The translations under genes and the position numbers were made by a program. This document shows, one piece after another, positions 8,698-16,670 of a stretch of 37,737 nt of DNA. Origin of the DNA: Pseudomonadota bacterium (GTDB taxonomy: Bacteria > Desulfobacterota > Desulfobulbia > Desulfobulbales > JAHJIY01); NCBI GenBank assembly GCA_018823175.1, contig JAHJIY010000100.1:1-37737 (forward strand). The letters are read 5' to 3'. Below the pieces are notes generated by a model. It was not told the DNA's origin, made no database searches, and saw only the letters and a program-made list of their open reading frames with translations. Each line of letters opens with the position of its first letter. Within the stretch, counting starts at the first letter, position 1.

Positions 8698-8890
8698 TCA
8701 CTTACCTCCTCAAACTAAATTGAAATTTTGAACTTCGCCATACGCGAAATTCACTTTAACTAAAAACCTCAGCGCCACAACACCAACAGAGAACCAAAAA
8801 AATAAACCCTTCTACAATGGAAACAGTGTTGACGCCATATCAAGCTAAACCGTTATTCTAAAAGGACTTAGAACAAGTTTCAACAATAAA

Positions 8891-8904
8891 TGAGGGATCA
8901 CTCA
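8891..8904. promoter_or_regulatory. Near-palindrome just downstream of the apr transcription start
   Basis: TGAGGGATCACTCA is a 14-bp dyad with only one mismatched pair, placed about +11 to +24 relative to the predicted apr start. It could be an operator or the first stem of the leader RNA. The regulator is unknown. Confidence 0.35.
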
Positions 8905-8920
8905 TTTTTGACGCAAAACC

Positions 8921-8938
8921 TTGTATAATTTTTCACAA
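8921..8938 (-). promoter_or_regulatory. Rex-like operator overlapping the apr -10 box
   Basis: On the minus strand the 18 bases read TTGTGAA-AAAT-TATACAA. The Rex consensus is TTGTGAA-N4-TTCACAA: the left half matches 7 of 7 and the right half 5 of 7. It covers the -10 element, where a repressor would block transcription. Rex senses the NADH/NAD+ ratio and is known to repress sat in Desulfovibrio vulgaris, which makes this assignment plausible but untested here. Confidence 0.55.
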
Positions 8939-8950
8939 TCTAAATGTCAA
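8922..8950 (-). promoter_or_regulatory. Sigma-70 type promoter of aprBA-qmoABC
   Basis: On the minus strand a perfect -35 TTGACA (8945-8950) is followed after exactly 17 nt by -10 TATACA (8922-8927). The predicted transcription start is near 8915, leaving a leader of about 217 nt before aprB. Confidence 0.8.
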
Positions 8951-9040
8951 GAAAAAATCTTTGTACAAAGTTAACATTCACTACCTCCAAAAATTCATTA
9001 CCAGCTGCTCACTCAATCTGTTTGGCAGAATTAATTTTTA

Positions 9041-9073
9041 ACATAATTAACCAGCATAGAGGGTTAATTATGT
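9041..9073. promoter_or_regulatory. 12-bp perfect dyad between two divergent promoters
   Basis: ACATAATTAACC and GGTTAATTATGT flank a 9-nt spacer. It lies about 90 nt upstream of the apr -35 and 22 nt upstream of the putative ykgJ-side -35. Neither side carries a terminator T-run, so a regulator binding site is the more likely reading. Confidence 0.5.
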
Positions 9074-9095
9074 TGCGGATAAAAAATCATTATAT

Positions 9096-9124
9096 TTGAC
9101 ACCGCGGTGGCTGATGATTAATGT
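9096..9124 (+). promoter_or_regulatory. Putative promoter of the YkgJ-family gene
   Basis: A perfect -35 TTGACA (9096-9101) is followed after 17 nt by TAATGT (9119-9124), a poor -10 with three matches. It lies 150 nt before the gene. Confidence 0.35.
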
Positions 9125-9275
9125 GTGGCCCATTGTTTAAGCAATTTTTTAGATTAACCGCCTTTCGATCAAAATGAAACTTTACTAAAAATCTCTCTGT
9201 CAGCCCGAGGCTCCCTGCAGTTGTTTGCCCTTCTGCAATATCAAATAATTTCAATATCAGAACTCAGGAAAACCA

Positions 9276-10223
9276 ATGTCAAATTCAAAACAATCAACCA
9301 GTAAGTCACTACCAGGTTTCGATACCAACCCCAGTAACATCATGCCAGCCAAACTTAGCCAGAGCAGCAAGATCAAATTCCGCTGCCATCCCAAAGTATC
9401 ATGTTTTACCGCTTGTTGTGGTAACATCAATATAATCCTCACACCCTATGATATTCTACGGATCAGAAAAGCCCTCAACATGGATGCCGACGAATTTCTT
9501 TTACGCTTTACCACTCCCACTTTCCTGGAAAAAACTGACATGCCCGGCGTCAAGTTACATCTTGACTCTGAGGGTCGCTGCCCATTTGTTACTGACAAAG
9601 GTTGCACCATTTATGAATCACGCCCCACTACCTGCCGTTATTATCCGGTCGGCATGTCATTCTTCCATGAATCTTCCGATGAAGGATCGACTCAAGAGGA
9701 GTTTTATTTTCTGGTCAAAGAACCTCACTGTAAAGGACACGAGGAAGACCAGGAAATGACCATTCGTGAGTGGCGAAAAGACCAGGGCATCGATGAAAGT
9801 GATGAGATGAATCGCGAGTGGATGGAACTAGTCATGCGTCGCAAGTCATTCGGACCACAAGCCACCCTGAGTGAACCGGCCCAGAAGATGTTTTTTATGG
9901 TCAGTACCAATCTTGATAAATTCAAAAATTTTATCTTCAACAGCACGTTTCTCGATATTTATGAAATAGACAACGCCACCCTGGACGAAATCAAGAATGA
10001 TGACATTGCCTTGATGAAATTCTCGAACAAATATTTAGCCTCATCCTTATTCGGCACCCAGGATCTGAAGATCAAAGAAGAAAAAATCATGGCCAAGGCA
10101 GCGAAATTGAAAGTTAGCCAGGCCGAAGCGGAAGAAAAGGCCAAAGAGACCTACCAGGAACTGCTTAGAGATAGAGATAAATTAAAAAAGCAGATTGAGA
10201 AAGAGAAAAACAGCAAGAAATAA
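9276..10223 (+). CDS. YkgJ-family cysteine-cluster protein
   Basis: The 315-residue protein belongs to the YkgJ / CxxxCxxCC group, annotated as putative zinc- or iron-chelating proteins of unknown function. The N-terminal cysteine cluster is C37, C43, C47 and C48 (FRCHPKVSCFTACCG). It is followed by the conserved block GRCPFVTDKGCTIYESRPTTCRYYPVG. The C-terminal third has no Cys and ends in a very charged, likely coiled-coil helix (from about residue 265) rich in Lys and Glu, longer than in minimal family members. The start has AGGA upstream. It is divergent from aprB and converges on the histidine kinase gene, with a shared hairpin between. No partner gene is adjacent, so its substrate cannot be inferred. 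Confidence 0.85.
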   Translation: MSNSKQSTSKSLPGFDTNPSNIMPAKLSQSSKIKFRCHPKVSCFTACCGNINIILTPYDILRIRKALNMDADEFLLRFTTPTFLEKTDMPGVKLHLDSEGRCPFVTDKGCTIYESRPTTCRYYPVGMSFFHESSDEGSTQEEFYFLVKEPHCKGHEEDQEMTIREWRKDQGIDESDEMNREWMELVMRRKSFGPQATLSEPAQKMFFMVSTNLDKFKNFIFNSTFLDIYEIDNATLDEIKNDDIALMKFSNKYLASSLFGTQDLKIKEEKIMAKAAKLKVSQAEAEEKAKETYQELLRDRDKLKKQIEKEKNSKK

Positions 10224-10247
10224 ACCAGGCCCTCAGCAAACAAAAAT

Positions 10248-10265
10248 GGGGGCTTTAAAGCCCCC
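10248..10265. terminator. Bidirectional terminator between convergent genes
   Basis: GGGGGCTTTAAAGCCCCC is a perfect 18-bp palindrome. On the minus strand it is followed by ATTTTTGTTTG, a good T-tract for ending the radical SAM/kinase transcript. On the plus strand it lies 25 nt after the YkgJ-family stop. Confidence 0.75.
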
Positions 10266-10427
10266 GTTAAATGACCAACTTAATTGACACCCTTTAATAG
10301 CAAATCAAATTAGGATAAAGTCGACGACTTGACTTTAAGTTCAACTCCACATCTACCTTCCAAAGATACTTATCCGTCCTTGCTAGAGGACAAATCTCCA
10401 AGAAATTCAGCACCAAAGATATCCACC

Positions 10428-11867
10428 CTAAGTTCTAGCAAATATGATCCTGAAGGTCGTCCCCCTACCTGCTTCACTTTCTACCTCAATTAATCCTCGG
10501 TGGCTATCTAGTATATTCTTAACAATAGCGAGTCCCAAGCCTGTCCCACGATTTTTATCGGTAAAAAACGGATTGAAAATCTTTTCCTTTTTTTCTTCCG
10601 TGATCCCAGCTCCGGTGTCCATGATTTCAGCAATTACGACTACCGATTCTGGCTCGACACTCCTCCTGGTCACCACCTTCAGCTCGCCCCCTTCAACCAT
10701 GGCCTGCACCGCATTGAGAATTATATTTAAAAAAGCGCGATACAAAAGATCTCGATCCATCTCAATGAATGGGAGATTATCATCAAGTTCCAGCTTTAAA
10801 GAAATGCGATGTTTCTTTAAATCAGGTGCCATAAAGTTGACTGCCTGAGATATCACCTCATTAAGCGAAGCCGGATTTAGTTTGAGAGGTTTGGGCCGGG
10901 CAAAATCCAGAAATTCACGGACGATACCGTCAAGCCGAACTGTTTCTTCAATGATAACCGTGGTCAGGTGTTCATTTTCCGGGGCAATTTGCTTAAGCCT
11001 TTTTTGTAAAATTTCGGCCGTGCTTTTCACTATGCCCAAGGGGTTCTTTATCTCATGAGAAACCGAAGCCACCATCTTACCAAGACTTGCCAACCGTTCA
11101 CTTTGATGCAACCTTTCCTCCAAACGCCTCCGTTCTCTTGCCCTTGCCTCAATAATCCTGTCCGCCCGGGCCACAATAAACCATAAAACCACAAACAGAG
11201 ACGACATGATCAGAAACGAGGTAATAATAATCATGCCCTGCAATTTGAGGGTCGCCTCAAAATCCTCGGATAAATCCTGCACGACCTCAATGACGCCGAT
11301 AATAACGTTAGTACTAAGACTTAGCTGAACTTCAGATCTGAAAGGAATATAGGATACCAACTGACATCTGATTGGTTCATTGCCGGGCAACAGACTGAGC
11401 AGTGAACCATTAGACATCAACTGCGAACTACTATCACCTCTCAAGGCCATTCTGTATCCTTCAACACCATCTTCTTTCTTGCCGACCCGTCCAGAATTTG
11501 TACTATATGTCGTCACGTTATCATGAACATCAAGGATGCTTACCGATTCAATGCTTAGTCCATGGGTAATGTTACGGACAATGGCATCAAGTCTTCTGAA
11601 CTGGTCCTTATTGCGTAATGAGACCTTACCGTGCCTCAGAACTGTAGGCAAAACAAACTGCTGAAAAACCTGATGGTTTATATTGCGGGCAAAGACCTGA
11701 GCATAATCCTCACTGTGTTTAAGGAGTACTTCCTGGGTGTTTTTTGAAATTATCCATGACAGGACAACGGTAAAAACCAAAAAAACCACCAGACCGGTAA
11801 AGGAAAAAAACTTCACCAACCGAAATGGTTTTATGTTGGCGGCGCCAGCCCCTGAATTACTTGTCAT
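10428..11867 (-). CDS. Membrane sensor histidine kinase (NtrB/ZraS-like), orphan
   Basis: A 479-residue two-component kinase. An N-terminal helix at about 18-41 and a second at about 211-233 flank an extracytoplasmic sensor of about 170 residues that I do not recognise. There is no clear HAMP; a short charged coiled coil leads to the HisKA box SVSHEIKNPLG, with phospho-acceptor His271. The ATPase domain has the N box NIILNAVQAM, G1 DTGAGITEE, F box IFNPFFTDK and G2 GTGLGLAIVKNIL. The frame is open further upstream, but the ATG at 11867 has GGAG six bases before it and overlaps the end of the radical SAM gene by 11 nt, suggesting translational coupling. No response regulator is next to it. Confidence 0.88.
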   Translation of the reverse strand: MTSNSGAGAANIKPFRLVKFFSFTGLVVFLVFTVVLSWIISKNTQEVLLKHSEDYAQVFARNINHQVFQQFVLPTVLRHGKVSLRNKDQFRRLDAIVRNITHGLSIESVSILDVHDNVTTYSTNSGRVGKKEDGVEGYRMALRGDSSSQLMSNGSLLSLLPGNEPIRCQLVSYIPFRSEVQLSLSTNVIIGVIEVVQDLSEDFEATLKLQGMIIITSFLIMSSLFVVLWFIVARADRIIEARARERRRLEERLHQSERLASLGKMVASVSHEIKNPLGIVKSTAEILQKRLKQIAPENEHLTTVIIEETVRLDGIVREFLDFARPKPLKLNPASLNEVISQAVNFMAPDLKKHRISLKLELDDNLPFIEMDRDLLYRAFLNIILNAVQAMVEGGELKVVTRRSVEPESVVVIAEIMDTGAGITEEKKEKIFNPFFTDKNRGTGLGLAIVKNILDSHRGLIEVESEAGRGTTFRIIFART

Positions 11868-13587
11868 TACACACTCCACACCGCCGACATTTCTTCGTAT
11901 CGCAGACCGGAGTAGACTTGGCAAACAAAGCCCGCTGATACTCGGACCACAAATAACTACGATTAATCCCATGGTCGATTATTTCCCACGGAAATAATTC
12001 ATTTTCAGTTCTCGGTCGCATCGCATAATTTTCAGGACTAAGTCCATGTTCTTTAAAAACATAAGTCCATTTTTTCCCTGAATCGACCAAAGACAAAAGA
12101 GCCGGACCAAGACGCCGATCGCCCCGAGCGATTACCGCCTGGAAATATGCCCGCAACGGCTGATCAGCGATAATTTTCATATTAGGTAAATGACCAAGCT
12201 CCTTGCGCAAGAATTTGATCCTCTCCTTCAAGGTATCCAGATCCGCAAACGGATGGAACTGAAAAGGCGTCCAGGCCTTGGGCACAAATGAATTTACACT
12301 GATGGTGATATTACTCAAATATCCGCGCGCCTTCCCGATAACCAATATAACTGTTTGCACCTTTTTGACCAGAGCAACAAGTTCCAACATGTCATCCATG
12401 GTTTCAGTGGGGAGGCCAATCATGAAATACATTTTCAGATTTGTCACACCAGCCTGAACCAGAGTCTCCGCCGCCCGCAAGACATCATCTTCGACAATAC
12501 CCTTGTTGATTACCCGTCGCAATCGTTCGGACCCACCATCCGGCGCAATGGCTGCACTTTTGAGATTACTTTTAGATAGCAGTTCAACTAGTGAATCACT
12601 AAAGGCATCGGCCCGCAACGACGAAAAAGAAAGCAAACAACCTTCCGCCACCAGATATTTTGCTATTTTCGCCAGATCATCCGGTTTGGCCATCTCCATC
12701 CCAAGCAAACCGACTCTTCGGCTATTTGCCGGGCGATCATGCAATGAACTTATTACCGCATCCGCTGACCACAAACGCGGTGGACGATAAACAAAACCGG
12801 CCGCACAGAACCGACATCCCCGACTGCAACCTCGACCAAGTTCAGCCAGAAACATATCGGCAAACTCCGTTTCAGGAGTTAAAATCACGGAATGACCAAC
12901 CGCATCAGAACCATACGTGACCACCTTTCTCACCCGATCAGGGGCGGGAGCCATTGCCTTTATGCCACCAATGGTTCCATCGGGAAGATAATCAACATTA
13001 TAGAATTGCGGCACATAACAGCCACTAAAACATTGAACGATATCCGCTAGCAGCTTGCCACGATCAAACAAACTGATCTTTTCCGCGAGATAAGAAACCA
13101 GCTGCGGCAGGATCGATTCGGCCTCACCAACCACAAAAAAATCAATAAACGGGGCCAACGGTTCAGGGTTTATAAAAGTGGCAACACCACCACCAATAAT
13201 CAACGGAAATCCTTGAGTATTTATCGCCTCCGGATATCGCACTTCTGCCAACGGCTCAATGCCGCCCATCCTGAAAATTCTGACCAGACTGACAAAGTCA
13301 TCTTCAAAACTGACCGAACAAAGAATAAGTGGAAAATCGCGTAAGGGACGTCCCGACTCAATAGAAAGAGGCTGGGAATTATCTTCAGGCAGAAAAATAC
13401 GTTCACAGACTATATCAGGAAGGGCGTTTAACAGTCCATAAACCAACTGAAACCCGAGATTTGACATGCCCAATTGATAATGATTAGGAAAAACCAGCGC
13501 AACCGGCTGCTTACCTTTCCATTTTTTTTTCCAGCCCCCTTTTTCCAGGGACAAATAATCTTTGGGGCCGGGCCTTCTAGGGGGCAT
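11857..13587 (-). CDS. B12-binding-type radical SAM protein of unknown function
   Basis: The 576-residue protein has a cobalamin-binding-like N-terminal domain (about 30-190, including FPNHYQLGMSNLGFQLVY and IIGGGVATFINPEPLAPFID). The radical SAM domain begins at ELGRGCSRGCRFCAAGF, with C254, C258 and C261 for the [4Fe-4S]-SAM cluster. The C-terminal region ends in a four-cysteine motif (C562, C567, C570, C573; CRRCGVC). This arrangement resembles the uncharacterised TIGR03960-like family, in which the end of the protein also carries a CxxCGVC motif. It overlaps the downstream histidine kinase. Substrate unknown; methylation or methylthiolation chemistry is possible but not shown. Confidence 0.82.
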   Translation of the reverse strand: MPPRRPGPKDYLSLEKGGWKKKWKGKQPVALVFPNHYQLGMSNLGFQLVYGLLNALPDIVCERIFLPEDNSQPLSIESGRPLRDFPLILCSVSFEDDFVSLVRIFRMGGIEPLAEVRYPEAINTQGFPLIIGGGVATFINPEPLAPFIDFFVVGEAESILPQLVSYLAEKISLFDRGKLLADIVQCFSGCYVPQFYNVDYLPDGTIGGIKAMAPAPDRVRKVVTYGSDAVGHSVILTPETEFADMFLAELGRGCSRGCRFCAAGFVYRPPRLWSADAVISSLHDRPANSRRVGLLGMEMAKPDDLAKIAKYLVAEGCLLSFSSLRADAFSDSLVELLSKSNLKSAAIAPDGGSERLRRVINKGIVEDDVLRAAETLVQAGVTNLKMYFMIGLPTETMDDMLELVALVKKVQTVILVIGKARGYLSNITISVNSFVPKAWTPFQFHPFADLDTLKERIKFLRKELGHLPNMKIIADQPLRAYFQAVIARGDRRLGPALLSLVDSGKKWTYVFKEHGLSPENYAMRPRTENELFPWEIIDHGINRSYLWSEYQRALFAKSTPVCDTKKCRRCGVCNDK

Positions 13588-13881
13588 TAATCTATTTTTT
13601 CAAAAGGATTGATTGACTAAGAAATCGGAGATGGATCCGTTACTCACGGATTTGCTCTATTACATAATACTTGATGGCTTGATGAAAAATCAAACTAACC
13701 AAATATCCCGACCTCAAAGAAACTGGATGTTTATGTTCACAAACAAAAAAGACAATCGGGAGCTTTGACGTAAAACCGTCAACAATTCTTTCATACTTCA
13801 CAAAAAATACAGGCGGCGGGTAAATTACTTTCTTTTGCTCAACAAGGCGTCCCCTGATAGCATTAAATTTACATTATGCCA
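13588..13881. other. Gap between ftsZ and the radical SAM gene
   Basis: These 294 bases show no gene. Two short dyads are visible: ATCCGT/ACGGAT with a 5-nt loop (13635-13651) and TTGACG/CGTCAA with a 6-nt spacer (13765-13782). Neither has a T-run typical of an intrinsic terminator on the minus strand. The region must contain the end of the dcw transcript and probably the promoter of the radical SAM gene, but I see no strong element for either. Confidence 0.5.
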
Positions 13882-15039
13882 TCAATTCTCATTTTTCCTG
13901 ATAAAAGTTGGCGTATCCAAACTGTCTTCATCAAGAATTGTCTGGGGGAAGGGATTCCGCTGCCGACAACCGTTCACCACGGTTCTACCCGTATTGCTTT
14001 CCCTGAAAGGAAGCGTCTGAGCCACTGTTTTTCTGCGGGGCGGCATAAAAGGAGTGACATTGTCCGTCATCACTTCCGCCTCGTTATTTATCCCAGTGGC
14101 AATTACGGTCACCCGCAAGGCCTCTCCCAGAGACTCATCAAAGATTACCCCCAGAATAATATTGGCGTCCTCGTGAACCTCCTCATAAATTCGTGAAGTC
14201 ACCTCGGTAACCTCAGACATGCTGAGCAATTCCTCCCGCGAAGAAATATTAACCAGGACCCCTTTGGCTCCCTCTATTGAAACATCCTGCAACAACGGAC
14301 TGGCAATTGCAGCATTAACTGCTTCAGTTCCCCGATTATCACCTACTCCCTGCCCGGCACCCATCAATGCGGTCCCCATTTCACTCATGATCGCCTTGAC
14401 ATCAGCGAAATCTGGATTGATATAACCGGTAAGATTAATGGTGTCAGTTATCCCTTTGACCGCTTGCAACAGAACATCATCGGCCATCTTCATCCCATCA
14501 ATAAATCTGGTGCCGCGTCCGGACATGGAAAGCAACCGGTCATTTGGGATGGTGATAATCGTATCAACATGCTTTTTCAGCATTTCCCATCCTTTATTTG
14601 CATTTCTCATCCGGGTATTACCCTCAAAAATAAAAGGTTTGGTCACCACCGCAACGGTCAGGGCACCTTCTTCCTTGCAAATTCTTGCAACCACCGGCGC
14701 CGCACCGGTTCCAGTCCCACCCCCCAGACCGGCAGTAATAAAAACCATATCACTGCCTTTTACTAACTTCCTGATCTCTTCGGCGCTCTCCTCGGCCGAG
14801 GCACGTCCAAGTTCGGGATTTGCTCCCGCACCCAGGCCCTTTGCGGTTTTCGGTCCGATCTGCAACCGTACATCCGCCAGGGAGTTCTCAAGGGCCTGCA
14901 CATCGGTGTTGGCCGCGATAAACTCAACACCAAGGATATTGTGTTCCTCCATGGTGTTAATCGCATTTCCGCCACCACCTCCGACGCCCACGACCCTGAT
15001 CCTGGCCCGCACACTGTCTTCCGCGAGTTTAAACGACAT
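13882..15039 (-). CDS. ftsZ: Cell division protein FtsZ
   Basis: The tubulin-like GTPase that forms the Z-ring. The 385-residue protein has the GTP-binding signature GGGTGTG (106-112), the N-terminal VVGVGGGGGNAINTM, and the T7 synergy-loop region (NPDFADVKAIMSEMG, near 203-217). A short linker ends in the conserved C-terminal peptide DTPTFIRKN that binds FtsA and other partners. The start is set by GGGAGG six bases upstream. It is the last dcw gene, separated from ftsA by an unusually long 326-nt gap, so it may have its own promoter. Confidence 0.98.
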   Translation of the reverse strand: MSFKLAEDSVRARIRVVGVGGGGGNAINTMEEHNILGVEFIAANTDVQALENSLADVRLQIGPKTAKGLGAGANPELGRASAEESAEEIRKLVKGSDMVFITAGLGGGTGTGAAPVVARICKEEGALTVAVVTKPFIFEGNTRMRNANKGWEMLKKHVDTIITIPNDRLLSMSGRGTRFIDGMKMADDVLLQAVKGITDTINLTGYINPDFADVKAIMSEMGTALMGAGQGVGDNRGTEAVNAAIASPLLQDVSIEGAKGVLVNISSREELLSMSEVTEVTSRIYEEVHEDANIILGVIFDESLGEALRVTVIATGINNEAEVMTDNVTPFMPPRRKTVAQTLPFRESNTGRTVVNGCRQRNPFPQTILDEDSLDTPTFIRKNEN

Positions 15040-15365
15040 TTTCCGCCTCCCTTATGTAATTATACCCCGGTCGTCACCGGCGTTAAAACAACAAATCTCA
15101 AATAAATTCCATGAAAAATCATTTAAACCACTTAATCGAAGCTCCCCGCGGCAAACTGCGGGGAATGCGCCCTGACGGAAGTGCCCTTGGGGTACGTTTC
15201 GCTTTGCATGTTCAAAATCATAAATGTCTACTGCCAACATCAATGATTCCTGCAATCTTACTTTTAACCATCCGATCAACACTCCACTCCGAAACAATAG
15301 TACTAATGGGAATTAGTCCCTAAATTTGGAAGCAAAAAAACTCTCCCTCACTTCTATATAAATGA
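15040..15365. other. 326-nt gap between ftsA and ftsZ with two hairpins
   Basis: No convincing gene is present. A GC-rich stem TCCCCGC/GCGGGGA with an 8-nt loop lies at 15143-15164, about 100 nt before the ftsZ start, and a small stem ACTAAT/ATTAGT with a 4-nt loop lies at 15302-15317. The minus strand has AT-rich stretches such as TTGATG and TATGAT that could be a weak promoter, but their spacing is poor. The rest of the cluster is tightly packed, so this gap probably carries ftsZ-specific regulation. Confidence 0.5.
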
Positions 15366-16601
15366 CTAAATCGCTCCTCTGAACCAATCTTTCATTCGGC
15401 CAGCGATCCGTTCCAGAACGTTTCCTTCAGCCCCGGACCGAAACCCTCGTTGCGGCTCATGTTTCATGCCATACAAAACCAGACCGACACCAGTTGCAAA
15501 TTTAGGTGAACTCACAATATCGGTTATCCCTCCAACGTTTTGAGGATAACCAATCCTTACCGGCAGATCGAAAATCTGTTCAGCCATATCATCCAGGTGT
15601 TCCAATAAAGCCGTGCCACCCGTTATAACCAGCCCGGCGTTAACCATATTTCTGAAACCAGAGTCAATCAATTCTTCCTTGATCAAAGACAACATCTCCT
15701 CAATCCTTGGTTCGATAATTTCGCCCATCACCTTCCGGGACAACTTCCTGGCCTTGCGGCCTCCGACACTCGGCACTTCAATCGCCTGATTTTTATCAAT
15801 CAGGGAAGCAAAGGCGCCACCAAATTGCTCTTTAAGTCTCTCTGCTTCCTTTTGCGGTGTCCTTAAACCAACCGACAAGTCGTTGGTCAAATTTTGTCCG
15901 CCCAGCCCCAAAACAAAGGTATGCTTGATAGTTCCTTCAGTAAACACTGCCAGATCGGAAGTACCTCCACCGATGTCAATCAAAGCAATACCAAGCTCCA
16001 TCTCTTCTTTGGTGAGCACCGCCTCAGCCGAGGCCAATTGTTCCAGGACCACATCGCTAACTACCAGCCCGGCCCGATTACAGCATTTGATGATATTCTG
16101 AACAGCCGTTACCATCCCGGTAACAATATGAACCTCCGCCTCCAACCTGACACCGGTCATGCCCATCGGGTATTGAATTCCCTCCTGATCATCGACCGTA
16201 AATTCCTGGGGCAGTACATGAATTATTTCCTGATCAGTCGGGATATTTACCGCCCGGGCCGCCTCAACCACCCGATCAATATCATCTTTCCTAATCTCAT
16301 GATGTCGTACCGGCACCAAGCCTTTGCTGTTAAATCCCTTGATATGACTGCCGGCAATTCCCACAAAAACCGCTGATATTTCACAGCCGGACATTCTTTC
16401 GGCCTCTTCCACTGCCTTGCAAATAGAATCAACCGTACTTTCGATATTGACTACCACTCCTCGGCGTAAACCCTCCGATGGATTGGTTCCGATCCCAATA
16501 ATATCGACATGACCATCATTTATCTCTCCGACAATTACACATATTTTAGTCGTGCCGATATCCAACCCGACAACCACTTCACCTCTATCATTATGAGCCA
16601 T
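15366..16601 (-). CDS. ftsA: Cell division protein FtsA
   Basis: An actin-like protein that anchors FtsZ to the membrane and activates the divisome. The 411 residues start with the phosphate-1 loop GLDIGTTKICVIVGE and include LIDIGGGTSDLAVF (phosphate 2) and LVITGGTALLEHL (adenosine motif), so ATP binding looks intact. The C-terminus NVLERIAGRMKDWFRGAI fits the amphipathic membrane-targeting helix. AGGGTGATAG precedes the ATG. It follows ftsQ after 69 nt. Confidence 0.97.
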   Translation of the reverse strand: MAHNDRGEVVVGLDIGTTKICVIVGEINDGHVDIIGIGTNPSEGLRRGVVVNIESTVDSICKAVEEAERMSGCEISAVFVGIAGSHIKGFNSKGLVPVRHHEIRKDDIDRVVEAARAVNIPTDQEIIHVLPQEFTVDDQEGIQYPMGMTGVRLEAEVHIVTGMVTAVQNIIKCCNRAGLVVSDVVLEQLASAEAVLTKEEMELGIALIDIGGGTSDLAVFTEGTIKHTFVLGLGGQNLTNDLSVGLRTPQKEAERLKEQFGGAFASLIDKNQAIEVPSVGGRKARKLSRKVMGEIIEPRIEEMLSLIKEELIDSGFRNMVNAGLVITGGTALLEHLDDMAEQIFDLPVRIGYPQNVGGITDIVSSPKFATGVGLVLYGMKHEPQRGFRSGAEGNVLERIAGRMKDWFRGAI

Positions 16602-16670
16602 GCTATCACCCTGCTGTAATTTCCCGAGTGCAAGAAAATTTTTACCACCAAATTATGGCATCTTACCGAT

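Larger units (their letters stand above)
8698..9275. other. Divergent intergenic region between aprB and the YkgJ-family gene
   Basis: These 578 bases hold no convincing gene. They contain the apr promoter with an overlapping Rex-like box, a leader of about 217 nt for aprB, a near-palindrome at 8891-8904, a long dyad at 9041-9073, and a weaker plus-strand promoter at 9096-9124. A small hairpin in the leader (TTCGC/GCGAA, about 8734-8748) sits some 20 nt upstream of the aprB ribosome binding site. Confidence 0.8.

Noticed and set aside
8829..8843. TTGACGCCATATCAA as an FNR/HcpR-like site in the aprB leader
   Set aside because: The half-sites are one base too far apart for the 14-bp FNR/HcpR format and it lies well downstream of the promoter.
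13765..13782. TTGACG/CGTCAA dyad after ftsZ as a terminator
   Set aside because: The stem is only 6 bp and no T-run follows on the minus strand.
14438..15175. 245-codon open frame on the plus strand opposite ftsZ
   Set aside because: Antisense shadow of ftsZ; rich in Ser, Pro and Ile runs produced by reverse-reading Gly/Ala codons, with no ribosome binding site or family match.
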